Source: Tardibacter chloracetimidivorans
GTDB lineage: Bacteria > Pseudomonadota > Alphaproteobacteria > Sphingomonadales > Sphingomonadaceae
Length of the DNA stretch: 64,000 bases
NCBI RefSeq assembly: GCF_001890385.1
Contig: NZ_CP018221.1
Location: 2,033,501 to 2,097,500 of the forward strand
Direction: 5' to 3'
In this document: positions 1 through 8,270 of the stretch, in pieces
How the letters are laid out: every line of letters starts with the position of its first letter
How positions within the stretch are numbered: position 1 is the first letter of the stretch
Program-made: the position numbers and the translations under genes
Notes under the pieces: model-generated
Databases searched by the model: none
What the model was told of the DNA's origin: nothing
The model's input: only the letters and a program-made list of their open reading frames with translations

Positions 1-205
1 TGCCTTCGAACGCGGCAATCGAGATCGGCACCTTCTGCAGGTTTTCCGAACGGCGATTGGCGGTGACGATGATTTCCTCGATGCCGGTGCCGGTGTCGGC
101 GGCGGGCGCGCTGGTGGAATCAGGCGCGGATACTTGCGCCAGAGCGGTGCTCGACCACAGCCCCGCGATCAGCAGCGATATCCCAATCGGTTGATTGATT
201 TTCAT
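1..205 (-). CDS. TonB-dependent receptor, N-terminal part (cut by window edge)
   Basis: The first 68 residues are visible. They comprise a signal peptide (MKINQ start, hydrophobic core, ALAQ cleavage region) and then the IEEIIVTANRR segment that opens the plug domain of sphingomonad TonB-dependent outer-membrane receptors. The family imports large or scarce substrates across the outer membrane with energy from TonB. A strong purine-rich ribosome site (GGGGAGGGAG) lies just before the ATG. It is downstream of, and on the same strand as, the GntR regulator and Rieske oxygenase genes, so it probably takes up their substrate. The rest lies outside the window. Confidence 0.9.
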   Translation of the reverse strand, partial: MKINQPIGISLLIAGLWSSTALAQVSAPDSTSAPAADTGTGIEEIIVTANRRSENLQKVPISIAAFEG

Positions 206-276
206 TGTCTCCCTCCCCATGGTTCAGCTTCAAGGCGATGGACTCGCCGTTTCTAAGCCTTGGGAAGAGGGGTATA

Positions 277-326
277 TCAAATATATTAGATGGTCAAATA
301 TCTATTACGATTTTTTGTATATAAAA
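277..326. promoter_or_regulatory. Probable operator/promoter region of the TonB receptor gene
   Basis: The AT-rich gap between the GntR gene and the receptor gene holds a direct repeat TCAAATAT at 277-284 and 294-301 (17 bp apart). It also holds a near-palindrome TTTTGTATATAAAA at 313-326. FCD-type GntR regulators often bind short AT-rich palindromes, so the neighbouring regulator is the natural candidate. That link is inference from position only. Confidence 0.4.
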
Positions 327-339
327 TTGGATTTTGCGG

Positions 340-1032
340 TCAAGAATGCTCAATCGCTTGGATGATCCGCCGAGTGGTCTGGCTCACATGATCGACGATC
401 GTCTCGACAAGCGCGTCGGCGTCACGCGCCAGGGCAAACTCGGCCAGCTTGTCATGATCTGCTGCAAGGTGACGCCTGCCTGCCACATGGGAATAGAAAG
501 CACGAAAGCGCTGATATTGCTCGTAAAGCTGAGCCCGTATCACGAGCAGGCGCTGATTGCCGGCCGCGGCGACCAATGCCTGATGGAACGCGGCATGCGC
601 GGCGAGGAATTCCAGCGACACCTCGCCGTCTTCAGTGAAGCGCGCCGAGGTCGCCCGCAACTTGTACTGGGCAGCGACCAGCCCACCTTCCCATTCGATT
701 CCGCCGCGCTCAACCGAGCGGCGGCAGGCAATCGACTCGATGTCGCAGCGCAGGTCGGTCAACTCCTGGAGGTCGGTGATCGAGACCGGCGTCACGGCGA
801 AGCCGCGCTGGTCGCGCGTCTCGACGAGATGCTCGGAGACGAGGCGAAACAGCGCCTCGCGCACCGCGCCCGGACTTATGCCCAGGCTCAGGGCCAGCTC
901 ATGAACCTTCAGCTTCTTGTTCGGCATGTGATGGCCGCAAAGAATGTCCGCCCGGATGGAGTCGTAGGCGAAGCTCGCCTGACTACCCGATCCGGGCTCA
1001 TAGCGCTCAGCGGCCTTGGCGATCGAAAACAT
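340..1032 (-). CDS. GntR family transcriptional regulator (FadR/FCD type)
   Basis: This 230-residue protein has an N-terminal winged helix-turn-helix at about residues 22-85 (SIRADILCG, then LSLGISPGAVREALFRL). An all-alpha FCD ligand-binding domain follows, with the usual D..R, H..FH and D.H metal/ligand-site residues (AHAAFHQAL; AADHDKL). FCD regulators usually respond to organic acids or acyl-CoA intermediates and repress neighbouring catabolic genes. The gene lies 92 bp downstream of the Rieske oxygenase gene and upstream of the TonB receptor gene, all on the minus strand, so it probably controls one or both. The ligand cannot be read from the sequence. Confidence 0.88.
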   Translation of the reverse strand: MFSIAKAAERYEPGSGSQASFAYDSIRADILCGHHMPNKKLKVHELALSLGISPGAVREALFRLVSEHLVETRDQRGFAVTPVSITDLQELTDLRCDIESIACRRSVERGGIEWEGGLVAAQYKLRATSARFTEDGEVSLEFLAAHAAFHQALVAAAGNQRLLVIRAQLYEQYQRFRAFYSHVAGRRHLAADHDKLAEFALARDADALVETIVDHVSQTTRRIIQAIEHS

Positions 1033-1124
1033 GTGCTCCTGGCAATCCTCGTTGATGGTAAACCGAGCGGGTAGCTCCGGACTTAAATGTTAGAATGGCT
1101 ACGACAGGCTGACAAAGGCTTTCG

Positions 1125-2174
1125 TCAACTGGCGGCCAAAGCCGGCTCGCGCCGCGCTTCGTCCTCGATCAGCTTCAAGAGGCGGCGGCGGACCTGGACG
1201 CCGCCCTCGTCGATACGCAGCAGCAGCGGCTTCATGTCCCAGAAGTCCCTCCCCTTCATCGCGGCGTGAACCCGCTCGATCATTGGCTTATCCTCGGTCT
1301 GAAAGATGCGCGCCCGTGTTTCCGCGATCATTTGATTGACGGCTTCGTCGTCCGCAGCATAATTGCGCGTCATAGCGTAGAAATAATGGGTGCTATCCTC
1401 GCTTTCCGGCGTGAAGATATGCGCGGCGGTGCCGCGATGGCAATCATCCCCCTCCTTGCCTTCGTGCCGCACCTCCGCATCGAGGCGCATGGCCGACGCC
1501 GCGAACCAGCGGACTCTTAGCGTCAGATCCACCAGCTCGGGCAAGTTGGGGATCATGCGCGGATAAAAAGCGGGTGGACGCGTACTGCGGGATTGCCAGG
1601 CAACTTCTATCCACTCGTCAGTCGACGTGACCTTAGGCTTGTTAAAAACCACCCCGCCTCCGCCGAGCGTGTCGGCATGAAGATGGTCGGTGTGGCTGAG
1701 ATCCATGATGTTGTCCACATAGAGCTCATACCCGCCTCCACCGGAGAGGATTTCGCCATGACTTCTGGCGGAGGCAGGCGCCGCATCCAGCCATGAGAAA
1801 TCGGGGATCAGCCCTGGATCGCAGCGCGCTGCGTCGCCCATCCAGATCCAGATTATGCCGTAGCGCTCGACAACAGGCCAGCTGCGCACCCGGGCGGCGC
1901 GAAGAACGGCGCCATGTGGATTTGCCACACATGCGCCAGTGCGATCGAAGCCGAGCCCATGATAGCCACAGACGAGAATGCCGCGATCATTGACCTTGCC
2001 GGCGCTGAGCGGCGCGAAGCGATGCGGACAGCGATCCTCGACCGCTCCGATCTGACCGACCGTATCGCGAAACAAGGCGACGGGTTCGTCGAGGATGGTG
2101 CGTCCGATGACCTTGCCGGGACCGACGCCGTCGGACCAGGCCGCCATGTACCAGCAGTTACGAAGATACGGCAT
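1125..2174 (-). CDS. Rieske non-heme iron oxygenase, VanA-like (aromatic hydroxylase/O-demethylase type)
   Basis: This 349-residue oxygenase component has a Rieske [2Fe-2S] site with Cys49/His51 (CPHR) and Cys69/His72 (CGYH). The mononuclear iron site follows the NxxDxxHxxxxH pattern with Asp158, His161 and His166. Length and architecture match the vanillate O-demethylase and related phthalate-type monooxygenases, which receive electrons from a separate reductase; no reductase is encoded nearby. It is divergent from an aromatic-acid MFS transporter, and the shared 25-bp element lies 34 bp upstream of its start. Likely role: O-demethylation or hydroxylation of an aromatic acid. The substrate is unknown. 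Confidence 0.9.
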   Translation of the reverse strand: MPYLRNCWYMAAWSDGVGPGKVIGRTILDEPVALFRDTVGQIGAVEDRCPHRFAPLSAGKVNDRGILVCGYHGLGFDRTGACVANPHGAVLRAARVRSWPVVERYGIIWIWMGDAARCDPGLIPDFSWLDAAPASARSHGEILSGGGGYELYVDNIMDLSHTDHLHADTLGGGGVVFNKPKVTSTDEWIEVAWQSRSTRPPAFYPRMIPNLPELVDLTLRVRWFAASAMRLDAEVRHEGKEGDDCHRGTAAHIFTPESEDSTHYFYAMTRNYAADDEAVNQMIAETRARIFQTEDKPMIERVHAAMKGRDFWDMKPLLLRIDEGGVQVRRRLLKLIEDEARREPALAAS

Positions 2175-2207
2175 CGCTCACCTTTACCGATTGAATTCTG
2201 AAAACGC

Positions 2208-2232
2208 TTATATATACGAAACACTATATTGC
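2208..2232. promoter_or_regulatory. Shared 25-bp element, copy 1 (putative TetR operator)
   Basis: This AT-rich element has half-sites ATATAC and CTATAT separated by six bases, inside the pattern TTATAT...ATATTGC. It matches the element at 19973-19997 in 21 of 25 positions and the element at 9412-9436 in 19 of 25, with no gaps. It lies between the divergent Rieske oxygenase and MFS genes. A minus-strand promoter can be drawn across it (TTGTAG, then TATATA), so a bound repressor would block the oxygenase gene. Confidence 0.6.
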
Positions 2233-2377
2233 CTACAAAAATATCGGGAGGACTCATGGAAGGTGGTTATCTCATAAGGCATCCAGCAGCCTTGGCATCC
2301 ATCGAGTCACGGCAGATCGACCGCCGGCTCCCCATGCAACCAGCCCTCCGGGAGTTCCCTATCTGCAGGAATGCATC

Positions 2378-3742
2378 TTGGCTTCGCTAGACGCTTCGGG
2401 CGCGGCAGCCCGCGATCCGCGCGAGATTGTGCTCCGAAGCCCGATGTCGTCGGCGCAGCGGCTGGCCGTTGCCTTATGCTGCGCGATGCTTGCGATCGAT
2501 GGTTACGACCTCGTCGCCGTGACTTTTGCGATGCCGGGCATCGGTGCCGAATGGGGAACGAGCAAGGCCATGCTGGGCGCCCTGTTCTCGATCGGCATCA
2601 TAGGCATGGCGGGGGGCTGCCTGGTCCTGGGCCCACTGGCTGACAGTATCGGACGGCGCCCGATGGCTCTCGCCAGCCTGACTCTATTGACGGCCAGCAT
2701 GGCCTTTTCCGCGCTGGCGCCGGACATGACGCAACTCATGGTCTGGAGGTTTATTACGGGTGCAGGTGTCGGCGCACTCGTTTCCGTCGCCTATCCGCTG
2801 TCGGTCGAGTATTCGAACATCCAGAGCCGGCCGATAACGCTTGCACTGATGGTCATCTCTTTTCCGCTTGGCAGCGCGGTGTGTGGCCTGATCGCTTCCG
2901 AACTCATCGCCGTCTTCGGCTGGCGCGCCGCCTTCATACCGGGAGTTGTGCTGCCCCCACTGGTTATTCTCCTCTCTCTTCGCTGGCTTCCCGAGCCGCT
3001 TGGCCTCCTCATTGAAAAGCCAAGGCCTTCGTCGCTGAAGCGGGTGAACAGCTATCTGAAGTCGATCGGGCAATCGCCCGTCGAAAGCCTGCCGCCTCCG
3101 ACCCATCAGGGCCGAACGCCGATCGGCCGCGTGTTCGGCAAGGAGTTTCTGCGGACTACTATCTACCTGTCGGCCATTTACTGCTTTTATACGCTCACCG
3201 CCTATTTCCTCCTGGCCTGGCTGCCGCAGATCGTCACCGACCTGGGTTTCTCGCCCGCAGTTGCCACCACGGTGTCGGTCGCGACAAACATCGGCGGCGT
3301 TCTGGGTGCACCGATCACGGGGTTCGCCATCCGCAAGCTCGGTGTCTTCCGGGTGCTGGCAACCTTGCTGATGGGCATGGGCGCCGCGGTCTTCGTGGTG
3401 GGAATAGCTCCGGCCGACATCAACCTGCTGCGCATCCTGGGTGTCATCGCCGGGATGTTCGTGTTCGGCCCGATCGTCGGTCTCACGCTACTCATCGCCG
3501 AGAACTATCCGGTCGAAGTGCGGGCAACCGGAATGGGCTTCATCGTCGGCATCAGCCGTTGGGTCGCGGCCATTGGCCCGCTGGTCGGCGGCGTGCTGAT
3601 TTCGTCGAGGCTGGGCATTACCGGAAGCTGCATCCTCATGGGGATCGCGGGCTTCGTGGCGGCCGGCCTGCTTACTCAATTTCACATTATAGGACGCCGC
3701 GCGCGGCCGGATGCCATGTCGGCGGAAGTTGCAAGACATTAA
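2378..3742 (+). CDS. MFS transporter, aromatic acid:H+ symporter (AAHS) type
   Basis: This 454-residue inner-membrane protein has about twelve hydrophobic segments. The first membrane segment carries the AAHS signature (GYDLVAVTFAMPG), where the aspartate is the family's proton/substrate residue. The inter-helix motif GPLADSIGRR follows. Relatives such as PcaK, BenK and VanK import benzoate-type acids. I chose a TTG start at 2378 because AGGA sits 7 bp upstream and no ATG fits the frame nearby. It is followed after 14 bp by the crotonase gene and is divergent from the Rieske oxygenase gene, which suggests uptake of that enzyme's substrate. Confidence 0.88.
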   Translation: MASLDASGAAARDPREIVLRSPMSSAQRLAVALCCAMLAIDGYDLVAVTFAMPGIGAEWGTSKAMLGALFSIGIIGMAGGCLVLGPLADSIGRRPMALASLTLLTASMAFSALAPDMTQLMVWRFITGAGVGALVSVAYPLSVEYSNIQSRPITLALMVISFPLGSAVCGLIASELIAVFGWRAAFIPGVVLPPLVILLSLRWLPEPLGLLIEKPRPSSLKRVNSYLKSIGQSPVESLPPPTHQGRTPIGRVFGKEFLRTTIYLSAIYCFYTLTAYFLLAWLPQIVTDLGFSPAVATTVSVATNIGGVLGAPITGFAIRKLGVFRVLATLLMGMGAAVFVVGIAPADINLLRILGVIAGMFVFGPIVGLTLLIAENYPVEVRATGMGFIVGISRWVAAIGPLVGGVLISSRLGITGSCILMGIAGFVAAGLLTQFHIIGRRARPDAMSAEVARH

Positions 3743-3756
3743 TCGGAGGAAGCAGA

Positions 3757-4554
3757 ATGAGCCAGTTAAACGGGTCGCTCGAAGCCGTGAAAGTCCAATA
3801 CGAAAACAAGGTTTGCACTATAACCATGGCGCGCCCTGAGAAAAACAATGGCCTTGACCTGCAAATGCGCAAGGAATTGTGGGCGATCTTTGCTGCGCTC
3901 AAGGAGGACAATGAAACACAGGTCGTCGTGCTGACGGGGCAAGGCACGCATTTTTCTTACGGCACGTTCGATCCCGCGTCTCGTGGCGCAACCGATAAGG
4001 ATACGATCGTTCGAATGGTCCTAGAAGGCAATATGCTGATCGACGACCTCGAAAATCTGCCGCAGATCACGATCGCTGCGGTTAATGGGCCGGCCAGGGG
4101 CTCGGGCGTTGAAATCTCACTGGCCTGCGATATCAGATATGCGGCCGCCTCCGCCAGCTTTCAGCAGCACGAGGCGGATATGGGCGGTTTCCCCGGTGGC
4201 GGTGCGCCGCTCCGGCTGCCGATGATCGTAGGTTATGCGCGCACGATCGAGATGCTGTGCACCGCTCGCGCCGTACCCGCCGGGGAAGCGAAGGATTATG
4301 GGCTGGTACTCGACGTTTTTCCTGACGAAGGATTCCTGGACGAAGTCGTGCAGCGCGCTCAGTACATGGCCACGAAGGGGCCGATCGGACTTCGGGGCAC
4401 GAAGCGAGTCGCCAAGGTGCGACAGGCGCCCGGCAAGGCTGATGCACGCCTGCTGTCGAATAAGCTCCGGCGCGAACTGGAATTCAGCCGCGATGTCGCA
4501 GAGGCGATCGACGCGCACAAGGAGGGCCGGTCGCCCGTCTTCCTGGGCTACTGA
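3757..4554 (+). CDS. Enoyl-CoA hydratase/isomerase family protein (crotonase fold)
   Basis: This protein has 265 residues from the ATG at 3757, which follows a good ribosome site (CGGAGG); longer upstream reading would overlap the MFS gene. The crotonase oxyanion-hole motif is present (GPARGSGVEISLACD), and both catalytic glutamates of hydratases can be aligned (Glu119, and Glu139 in QQHEADMGGFPGGG). The family hydrates or cleaves CoA thioesters of unsaturated acids. It is probably co-transcribed with the MFS porter. It could also be a hydroxycinnamoyl-CoA hydratase-lyase-like or isomerase member, and the exact reaction is not decidable here. Confidence 0.85.
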   Translation: MSQLNGSLEAVKVQYENKVCTITMARPEKNNGLDLQMRKELWAIFAALKEDNETQVVVLTGQGTHFSYGTFDPASRGATDKDTIVRMVLEGNMLIDDLENLPQITIAAVNGPARGSGVEISLACDIRYAAASASFQQHEADMGGFPGGGAPLRLPMIVGYARTIEMLCTARAVPAGEAKDYGLVLDVFPDEGFLDEVVQRAQYMATKGPIGLRGTKRVAKVRQAPGKADARLLSNKLRRELEFSRDVAEAIDAHKEGRSPVFLGY

Positions 4555-4593
4555 AGGCGCAGGCGTCGGCGCGCCGTTCCATTTCCAGTGATC

Positions 4594-4615
4594 GGAGGGA
4601 GGCATCGTTCCCTCC
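4594..4615. terminator. Hairpin between convergent crotonase and thiolase genes
   Basis: The inverted repeat GGAGGGA / TCCCTCC with an 8-base loop lies 40 bp after the crotonase stop, in the gap between two convergent genes. There is no T tract, so it is at best a weak or bidirectional terminator. Confidence 0.35.
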
Positions 4616-4719
4616 CATCGCCCCACTCCGCACCTGCTGGCCGGGTGAGTCCTGCGCGGCCCGCGGCAGGCCAGCGAGCATCGGCGTCCAGAAGATGCCC
4701 GGCGCGATTTCCCCGTCCT

Positions 4720-5904
4720 TCAGATGAGCTCGACCGCCATGGCGGTGGCCTCGCCGCCGCCGATGCACAGCGACGCCACGCCCTTCTTCAGCCCACGGTT
4801 CTGGAGAGCCGCCAGCAACGTCGCGAGGATGCGGGCGCCCGACGCCCCGATCGGGTGGCCGAGCGCTGTTGCTCCGCCGTTGACGTTGAGCTTGTCGTGC
4901 GGGATGCTCAGCTCTTGCATCGCGATCATCGCGACGACCGCGAAGGCTTCGTTCACCTCGAACAGGTCGACGTCGCCCACGGTCCAGCCGGCCTTTGCCA
5001 GCAGCTTCTTCATCGCCGGCACGGGCGCTGTCGTGAACAGCCCCGGCTCATGCGCGTGGGCGGCATGCGCCACCACGCGCGCCACAGGCGAGAGGCCCAG
5101 CTTCTCGGCGACGCTTGCCCGGGTCATGACGAGTGCCGCCGCACCGTCCGAGATCGAGGAGGCGTTGGCCGCTGTGATCGTGCCGTCCTTGACGAAGGCT
5201 GGTTTGAGCGTCGGGATCTTCTCGGGCTGCGCCTTTCCCGGCTGCTCGTCGATGGAGACGGTCTCCAGGCCCTTCCGGGTCTTCACCTCGATGCTCACTA
5301 CCTCGCGCTCGAACGCACCCGTCCCGATCGCCTTCTGCGCGCGCGCAAGCGACTCCAGCGCATAGGCGTCCTGCTGCTCGCGGGTAAACTGGTATTCGCG
5401 CGCCGCGTCCTCGGCAAAGGCGCCCATGGCTTTCCCTGGCGTGTAGGCGTCCTCGAGCCCGTCCATCATCATCGTGTCGATGACGCGGTCATGGCCGATG
5501 CGCGCGCCCGAGCGATGCTTCGGCAGCGCATAAGGCGCGTTCGTCATCGACTCCATGCCGCCTGCCACGATCAGGGCGGCGCTGCCGGCGGCGAGCGCAT
5601 CATGCGCCATGATGGCGGCCTGCATGCCCGAGCCGCACATCTTGTTGACGGTCACGGCCTCCGCCGACAGCGGCAGGCCCGCCCCCAGACCCGCCTGCCG
5701 GGCCGGCGCCTGTCCGAGCCCTGCGGCAAGCACGCACCCCATCACGATCTGCTCGACAGCCTCTCCGGAGACGCCGGCGCGCGACAGCGCCGCCTTAACC
5801 GCCGCCGAGCCAAGCTCGGTGGCCCTGCATGACGACAGCGCCCCTTGAAAGCCGCCCATCGGCGTGCGGGCATAAGACACAATGACAACAGGATCAGACG
5901 ACAT
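4720..5904 (-). CDS. Acetyl-CoA acetyltransferase family thiolase
   Basis: This 394-residue protein has the full degradative/biosynthetic thiolase pattern. The nucleophile is Cys90 (NKMCGSGMQA), the C-terminal histidine lies in NVNGGATALGHPIGASG, and the second cysteine lies in the CIGGGEA motif. Thiolases release acetyl-CoA (or propionyl-CoA) from 3-ketoacyl-CoA by thiolysis, the last step of a beta-oxidation round. The gene lies 14 bp downstream of the IS-disrupted ABM-domain gene and continues the minus-strand operon that starts with the acyl-CoA dehydrogenase at 9398. IS insertion upstream probably affects its transcription. Confidence 0.92.
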   Translation of the reverse strand: MSSDPVVIVSYARTPMGGFQGALSSCRATELGSAAVKAALSRAGVSGEAVEQIVMGCVLAAGLGQAPARQAGLGAGLPLSAEAVTVNKMCGSGMQAAIMAHDALAAGSAALIVAGGMESMTNAPYALPKHRSGARIGHDRVIDTMMMDGLEDAYTPGKAMGAFAEDAAREYQFTREQQDAYALESLARAQKAIGTGAFEREVVSIEVKTRKGLETVSIDEQPGKAQPEKIPTLKPAFVKDGTITAANASSISDGAAALVMTRASVAEKLGLSPVARVVAHAAHAHEPGLFTTAPVPAMKKLLAKAGWTVGDVDLFEVNEAFAVVAMIAMQELSIPHDKLNVNGGATALGHPIGASGARILATLLAALQNRGLKKGVASLCIGGGEATAMAVELI

Positions 5905-6136
5905 AGGATTCCTCGAAGCTAGATAACGGCCCTGACGTGCTCCACATCGGGCGTCGCCGCGAAATAGGGACCGACGAGTTCGCGCCAGCGCGCGAAGCCG
6001 GGCGAGCCACGGAAGGTCACGATATGGTCTTCAACACTGTCCCAGAGGACCAGCAGAAGATAATGGCTAGGGTTGAGACTCAATCAGAGCCAGAAAGCCA
6101 CAGCGGCAGCGAGGCTTACGGCTGAGAGGAAGTTTC

Positions 6137-7286
6137 CGTGCCTATCCGCTTAAGGCATACACCCACTAGATATGGTATGGTGGGTCCATTGGCCTGAGTA
6201 GAGTTCGGCAAAGGTCGGCGCCTCGATATCACTGGCGATCCCGAGGAGGGATCGGAAGGCGTTGAACGGGTAGAAGCGGCGATTGAAGCGGAAAGTGAAC
6301 TCGTTGAGGTAGGCTTGCAGATGCTTGGTGCTGACGCCGTGGTGGATGCCGTTGAGCCACGCTTTGAGGTTTGAGAACACCAGATGGACGATGGGCAGGA
6401 ACTCTTCGGACACCTCCGGGTCGCCACACTGGGCGATGGCGTGATGGTCGTAACCGCCGCCCTGCAACCCGCTATAGCCGCTCCAATCATCGGTGATGAC
6501 CAGCGTTCCCGGCTCGACCGCGCTCTGTACAAAGCCACCAAGGGCACCGGCACTGCGGTCTGCACCGATGGCCAATCGAACCCTTCCGGCATAGCGTCCG
6601 TTCCGGCGGCGGTCCTGGCCAGTGCCAGGCTCCCGGTGACGAACTTCGACGGCGGCGACCACCAGCGTTTTGTGGTGGGTTCCCCGGCCTTCGCCGCGCG
6701 TTCGCCCGCCGATCCAGGTCTCATCGACCTCGACATGCTGACCGCTCTGCCCGCCGATCCGATCCTGATCGGGGCGCACCATCGCGGCGCGCAGTTTATG
6801 GAGCAGGCCAAAGGCCGTCTCGTACCGGGTCAGGCCAAGCTGGCGCTGCAACTGGACGGCAGATATGCCGGTCGTCTGACTCGCAACCAGGTAAGCGGCC
6901 CAGAACCACACGCTGAGCGGGATGTGGCTTCGTTCCATGGCCGTGCCGACCATCAGGCCGGTCTGACGGCGACACGAGCGGCACATCAGGATGACAGGCC
7001 GAGTGGTGAAACGAAACGGATCGCCGACGACGCCACAGCGTGGGCACGCAAATCCATCAGGCCAGCGAGCTTTTTCAAGCCAGGACGCGCAAGCGCCATC
7101 ATCCGGGAAAAGCCGCTGGAACTCGGGGAGGGATTTCGGGAACGGCAGCTTGTCGCGGTCAAGAACGTCCACAATCCCCACCCTTTACAACCGCTTTGGG
7201 TGGCACCAAGCCGCAGGAAAAGTCAGGCGCGCGCCACAAGGCAGCCACTAGATGTAGTGGGTGTATGCGTCAAGCGGATAGGCACG
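6137..7286 (-). mobile_element. IS1595-family insertion sequence, complete copy
   Basis: This 1150-bp element has terminal inverted repeats of about 32 bp beginning CGTGCCTATCCGCTT. It is flanked by an 8-bp target duplication GAAGTTTC (6129-6136 and 7287-7294), as expected for IS1595 elements. It sits inside the IS5-family transposase gene, so it arrived later. The first 146 bp of the same element recur unchanged at 63855-64000. Confidence 0.93.
6150..7181 (-). CDS. IS1595-family transposase
   Basis: This 343-residue protein carries an N-terminal zinc ribbon (CPRCG then CRSC, about residues 47-70). The ISXO2-like catalytic domain follows, with DETWIGG, ITDDWSGY and a C-terminal VFSNLKAWLNG...HLQAYLNEF.FRFNRR segment typical of the DDN(K)/E IS1595 group. 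The reading frame is intact, so the element may be active. Confidence 0.93.
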   Translation of the reverse strand: MGIVDVLDRDKLPFPKSLPEFQRLFPDDGACASWLEKARWPDGFACPRCGVVGDPFRFTTRPVILMCRSCRRQTGLMVGTAMERSHIPLSVWFWAAYLVASQTTGISAVQLQRQLGLTRYETAFGLLHKLRAAMVRPDQDRIGGQSGQHVEVDETWIGGRTRGEGRGTHHKTLVVAAVEVRHREPGTGQDRRRNGRYAGRVRLAIGADRSAGALGGFVQSAVEPGTLVITDDWSGYSGLQGGGYDHHAIAQCGDPEVSEEFLPIVHLVFSNLKAWLNGIHHGVSTKHLQAYLNEFTFRFNRRFYPFNAFRSLLGIASDIEAPTFAELYSGQWTHHTISSGCMP

Positions 7287-8270
7287 GAAGTTTCGTGCAA
7301 GCTTGTCGTAGCGAGTAGCGATCCGGCGGAAATCCTTGAGGCGGCAGAACATAGCCTCGACCCGCCAGCGATCTTTGTAGCGGCGTTTGTCATATTGGAT
7401 CGGGCGCTTGCGGTTGCGGCGGCCGGGGATCACCGGGGTCGTGTCCTGTTCGCGCAGGATGGTCCTAATGCGATTGGCGTCGTAGCCGCGGTCGGCGATC
7501 ACCCGCTTCATTCCCGCTGTTTCGTTGATGAGCAGGTCGGCGCCCTTCACGTCCGATGTGTTGCCGGGCGTCAGGACGAGACGAAGCGGCCGTCCGAGGA
7601 CGTCGACAAGGGCGTGGATCTTTGTTGTCCGGCCGCCACGCGAGATCCCAATGGCATTGGCTCGCGCCCCCCCTTTGCCCCACCGGCGCTACGGTGAGCC
7701 TTGATGTAGCTGCTATCGATCTGCCCGGTCTCGGCGATCCAGCCTTCTTCGGTCAGTGCAGCCAGGATGCGTGTCCAGATGCCCCGCCGGCTCCACCTGT
7801 TCCATCGGTTGTAGACCGTCGTCGCCGGCCCGTATTCGGCGGGGCAATCTGCCCAGCGACCGCCGCACTTGAGCATGTGAACGATGCCGGAGATCACCCG
7901 CCGGTCATCAACACGTCGTGCTCCTGGCTGGTTCTTGGGCAAGTGGAGCTCGATTGCTGTCCACGCTTCATCCGATAGCCAGAACAACGAACGCGACATC
8001 CCCAAGGCCTCCTCTTCAGCGAAAACGCCTTGAATCAATGAGACCAACGATTTTCAAGAGGCTGATTGAGTTTGGACCCTAGGGCGTTCGATGCCCCTCT
8101 GCAGCTGAAAGCCGTGACAACCCTTGGCGGCTTCGAGAAGCGGGGCGACCTCGGCAACAGCGGCCTCAAAGGCAGCCTCCGAGCCGGGCGTCACCTCAAT
8201 CCGCGCGATTTCTGTTATCATGGTCTCTCCAATGAACGACGCACCTGGCCGATATCATGCGCACGGCCGT

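Larger units (their letters stand above)
6084..7999 (-). pseudogene. IS5-family transposase of copy 1, interrupted near its C-terminus
   Basis: This is the same two-frame transposase as in the copy at 27723 (starting MSRSLFWLSDEAW, with a run of seven C at the frameshift site on this strand). It is broken after the ATRYDKLARNF region by the IS1595 insertion. One amino-acid difference from copy 2 is visible (EQDTTP here, EQGTTP there). This copy cannot make a full transposase unless the inner element leaves. Confidence 0.88.
6071..8078 (-). mobile_element. IS5-family (IS427-like) element, copy 1, itself interrupted by an IS1595-family element
   Basis: The ends GGTTGAGACTCAATCAG and the complement of GGTCCAAACTCAATCAG are flanked by CTAG on both sides (6067-6070 and 8079-8082), the target duplication expected for the IS427 group. 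Subtracting the nested 1150-bp element and its 8-bp duplication leaves exactly 850 bp, the same length as the intact copy at 27723-28572. Confidence 0.92.
5919..8221 (-). pseudogene. Antibiotic biosynthesis monooxygenase (ABM) domain protein, split by nested IS elements
   Basis: The N-terminal part (8221 down to 8079, starting MITEIARIEV and ending GIERP) and the C-terminal part (6070 down to 5919, HYLLLVLWDSVEDH to the end) join in frame once the IS insertion and one CTAG copy are removed. The restored protein has about 96 residues with the ABM ferredoxin-like fold pattern (E.TPG, then F.GF.LQRG, then W.S...H..F..SPGF..W). These small proteins act as cofactor-free monooxygenases or accessory proteins. 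The gene sits between an acyl-CoA dehydrogenase and a thiolase in one operon. As it stands it is disrupted after residue 46. Confidence 0.85.

Noticed and set aside
4588-5832. Long plus-strand open frame of over 400 codons opposite the thiolase gene
   Set aside because: It is a shadow of the thiolase on the other strand: arginine-rich and repetitive in composition, with no recognisable domain.
6384-7697. 437-codon plus-strand frame across the two IS elements
   Set aside because: It runs across the junction of two insertion sequences and is antisense to both transposases.
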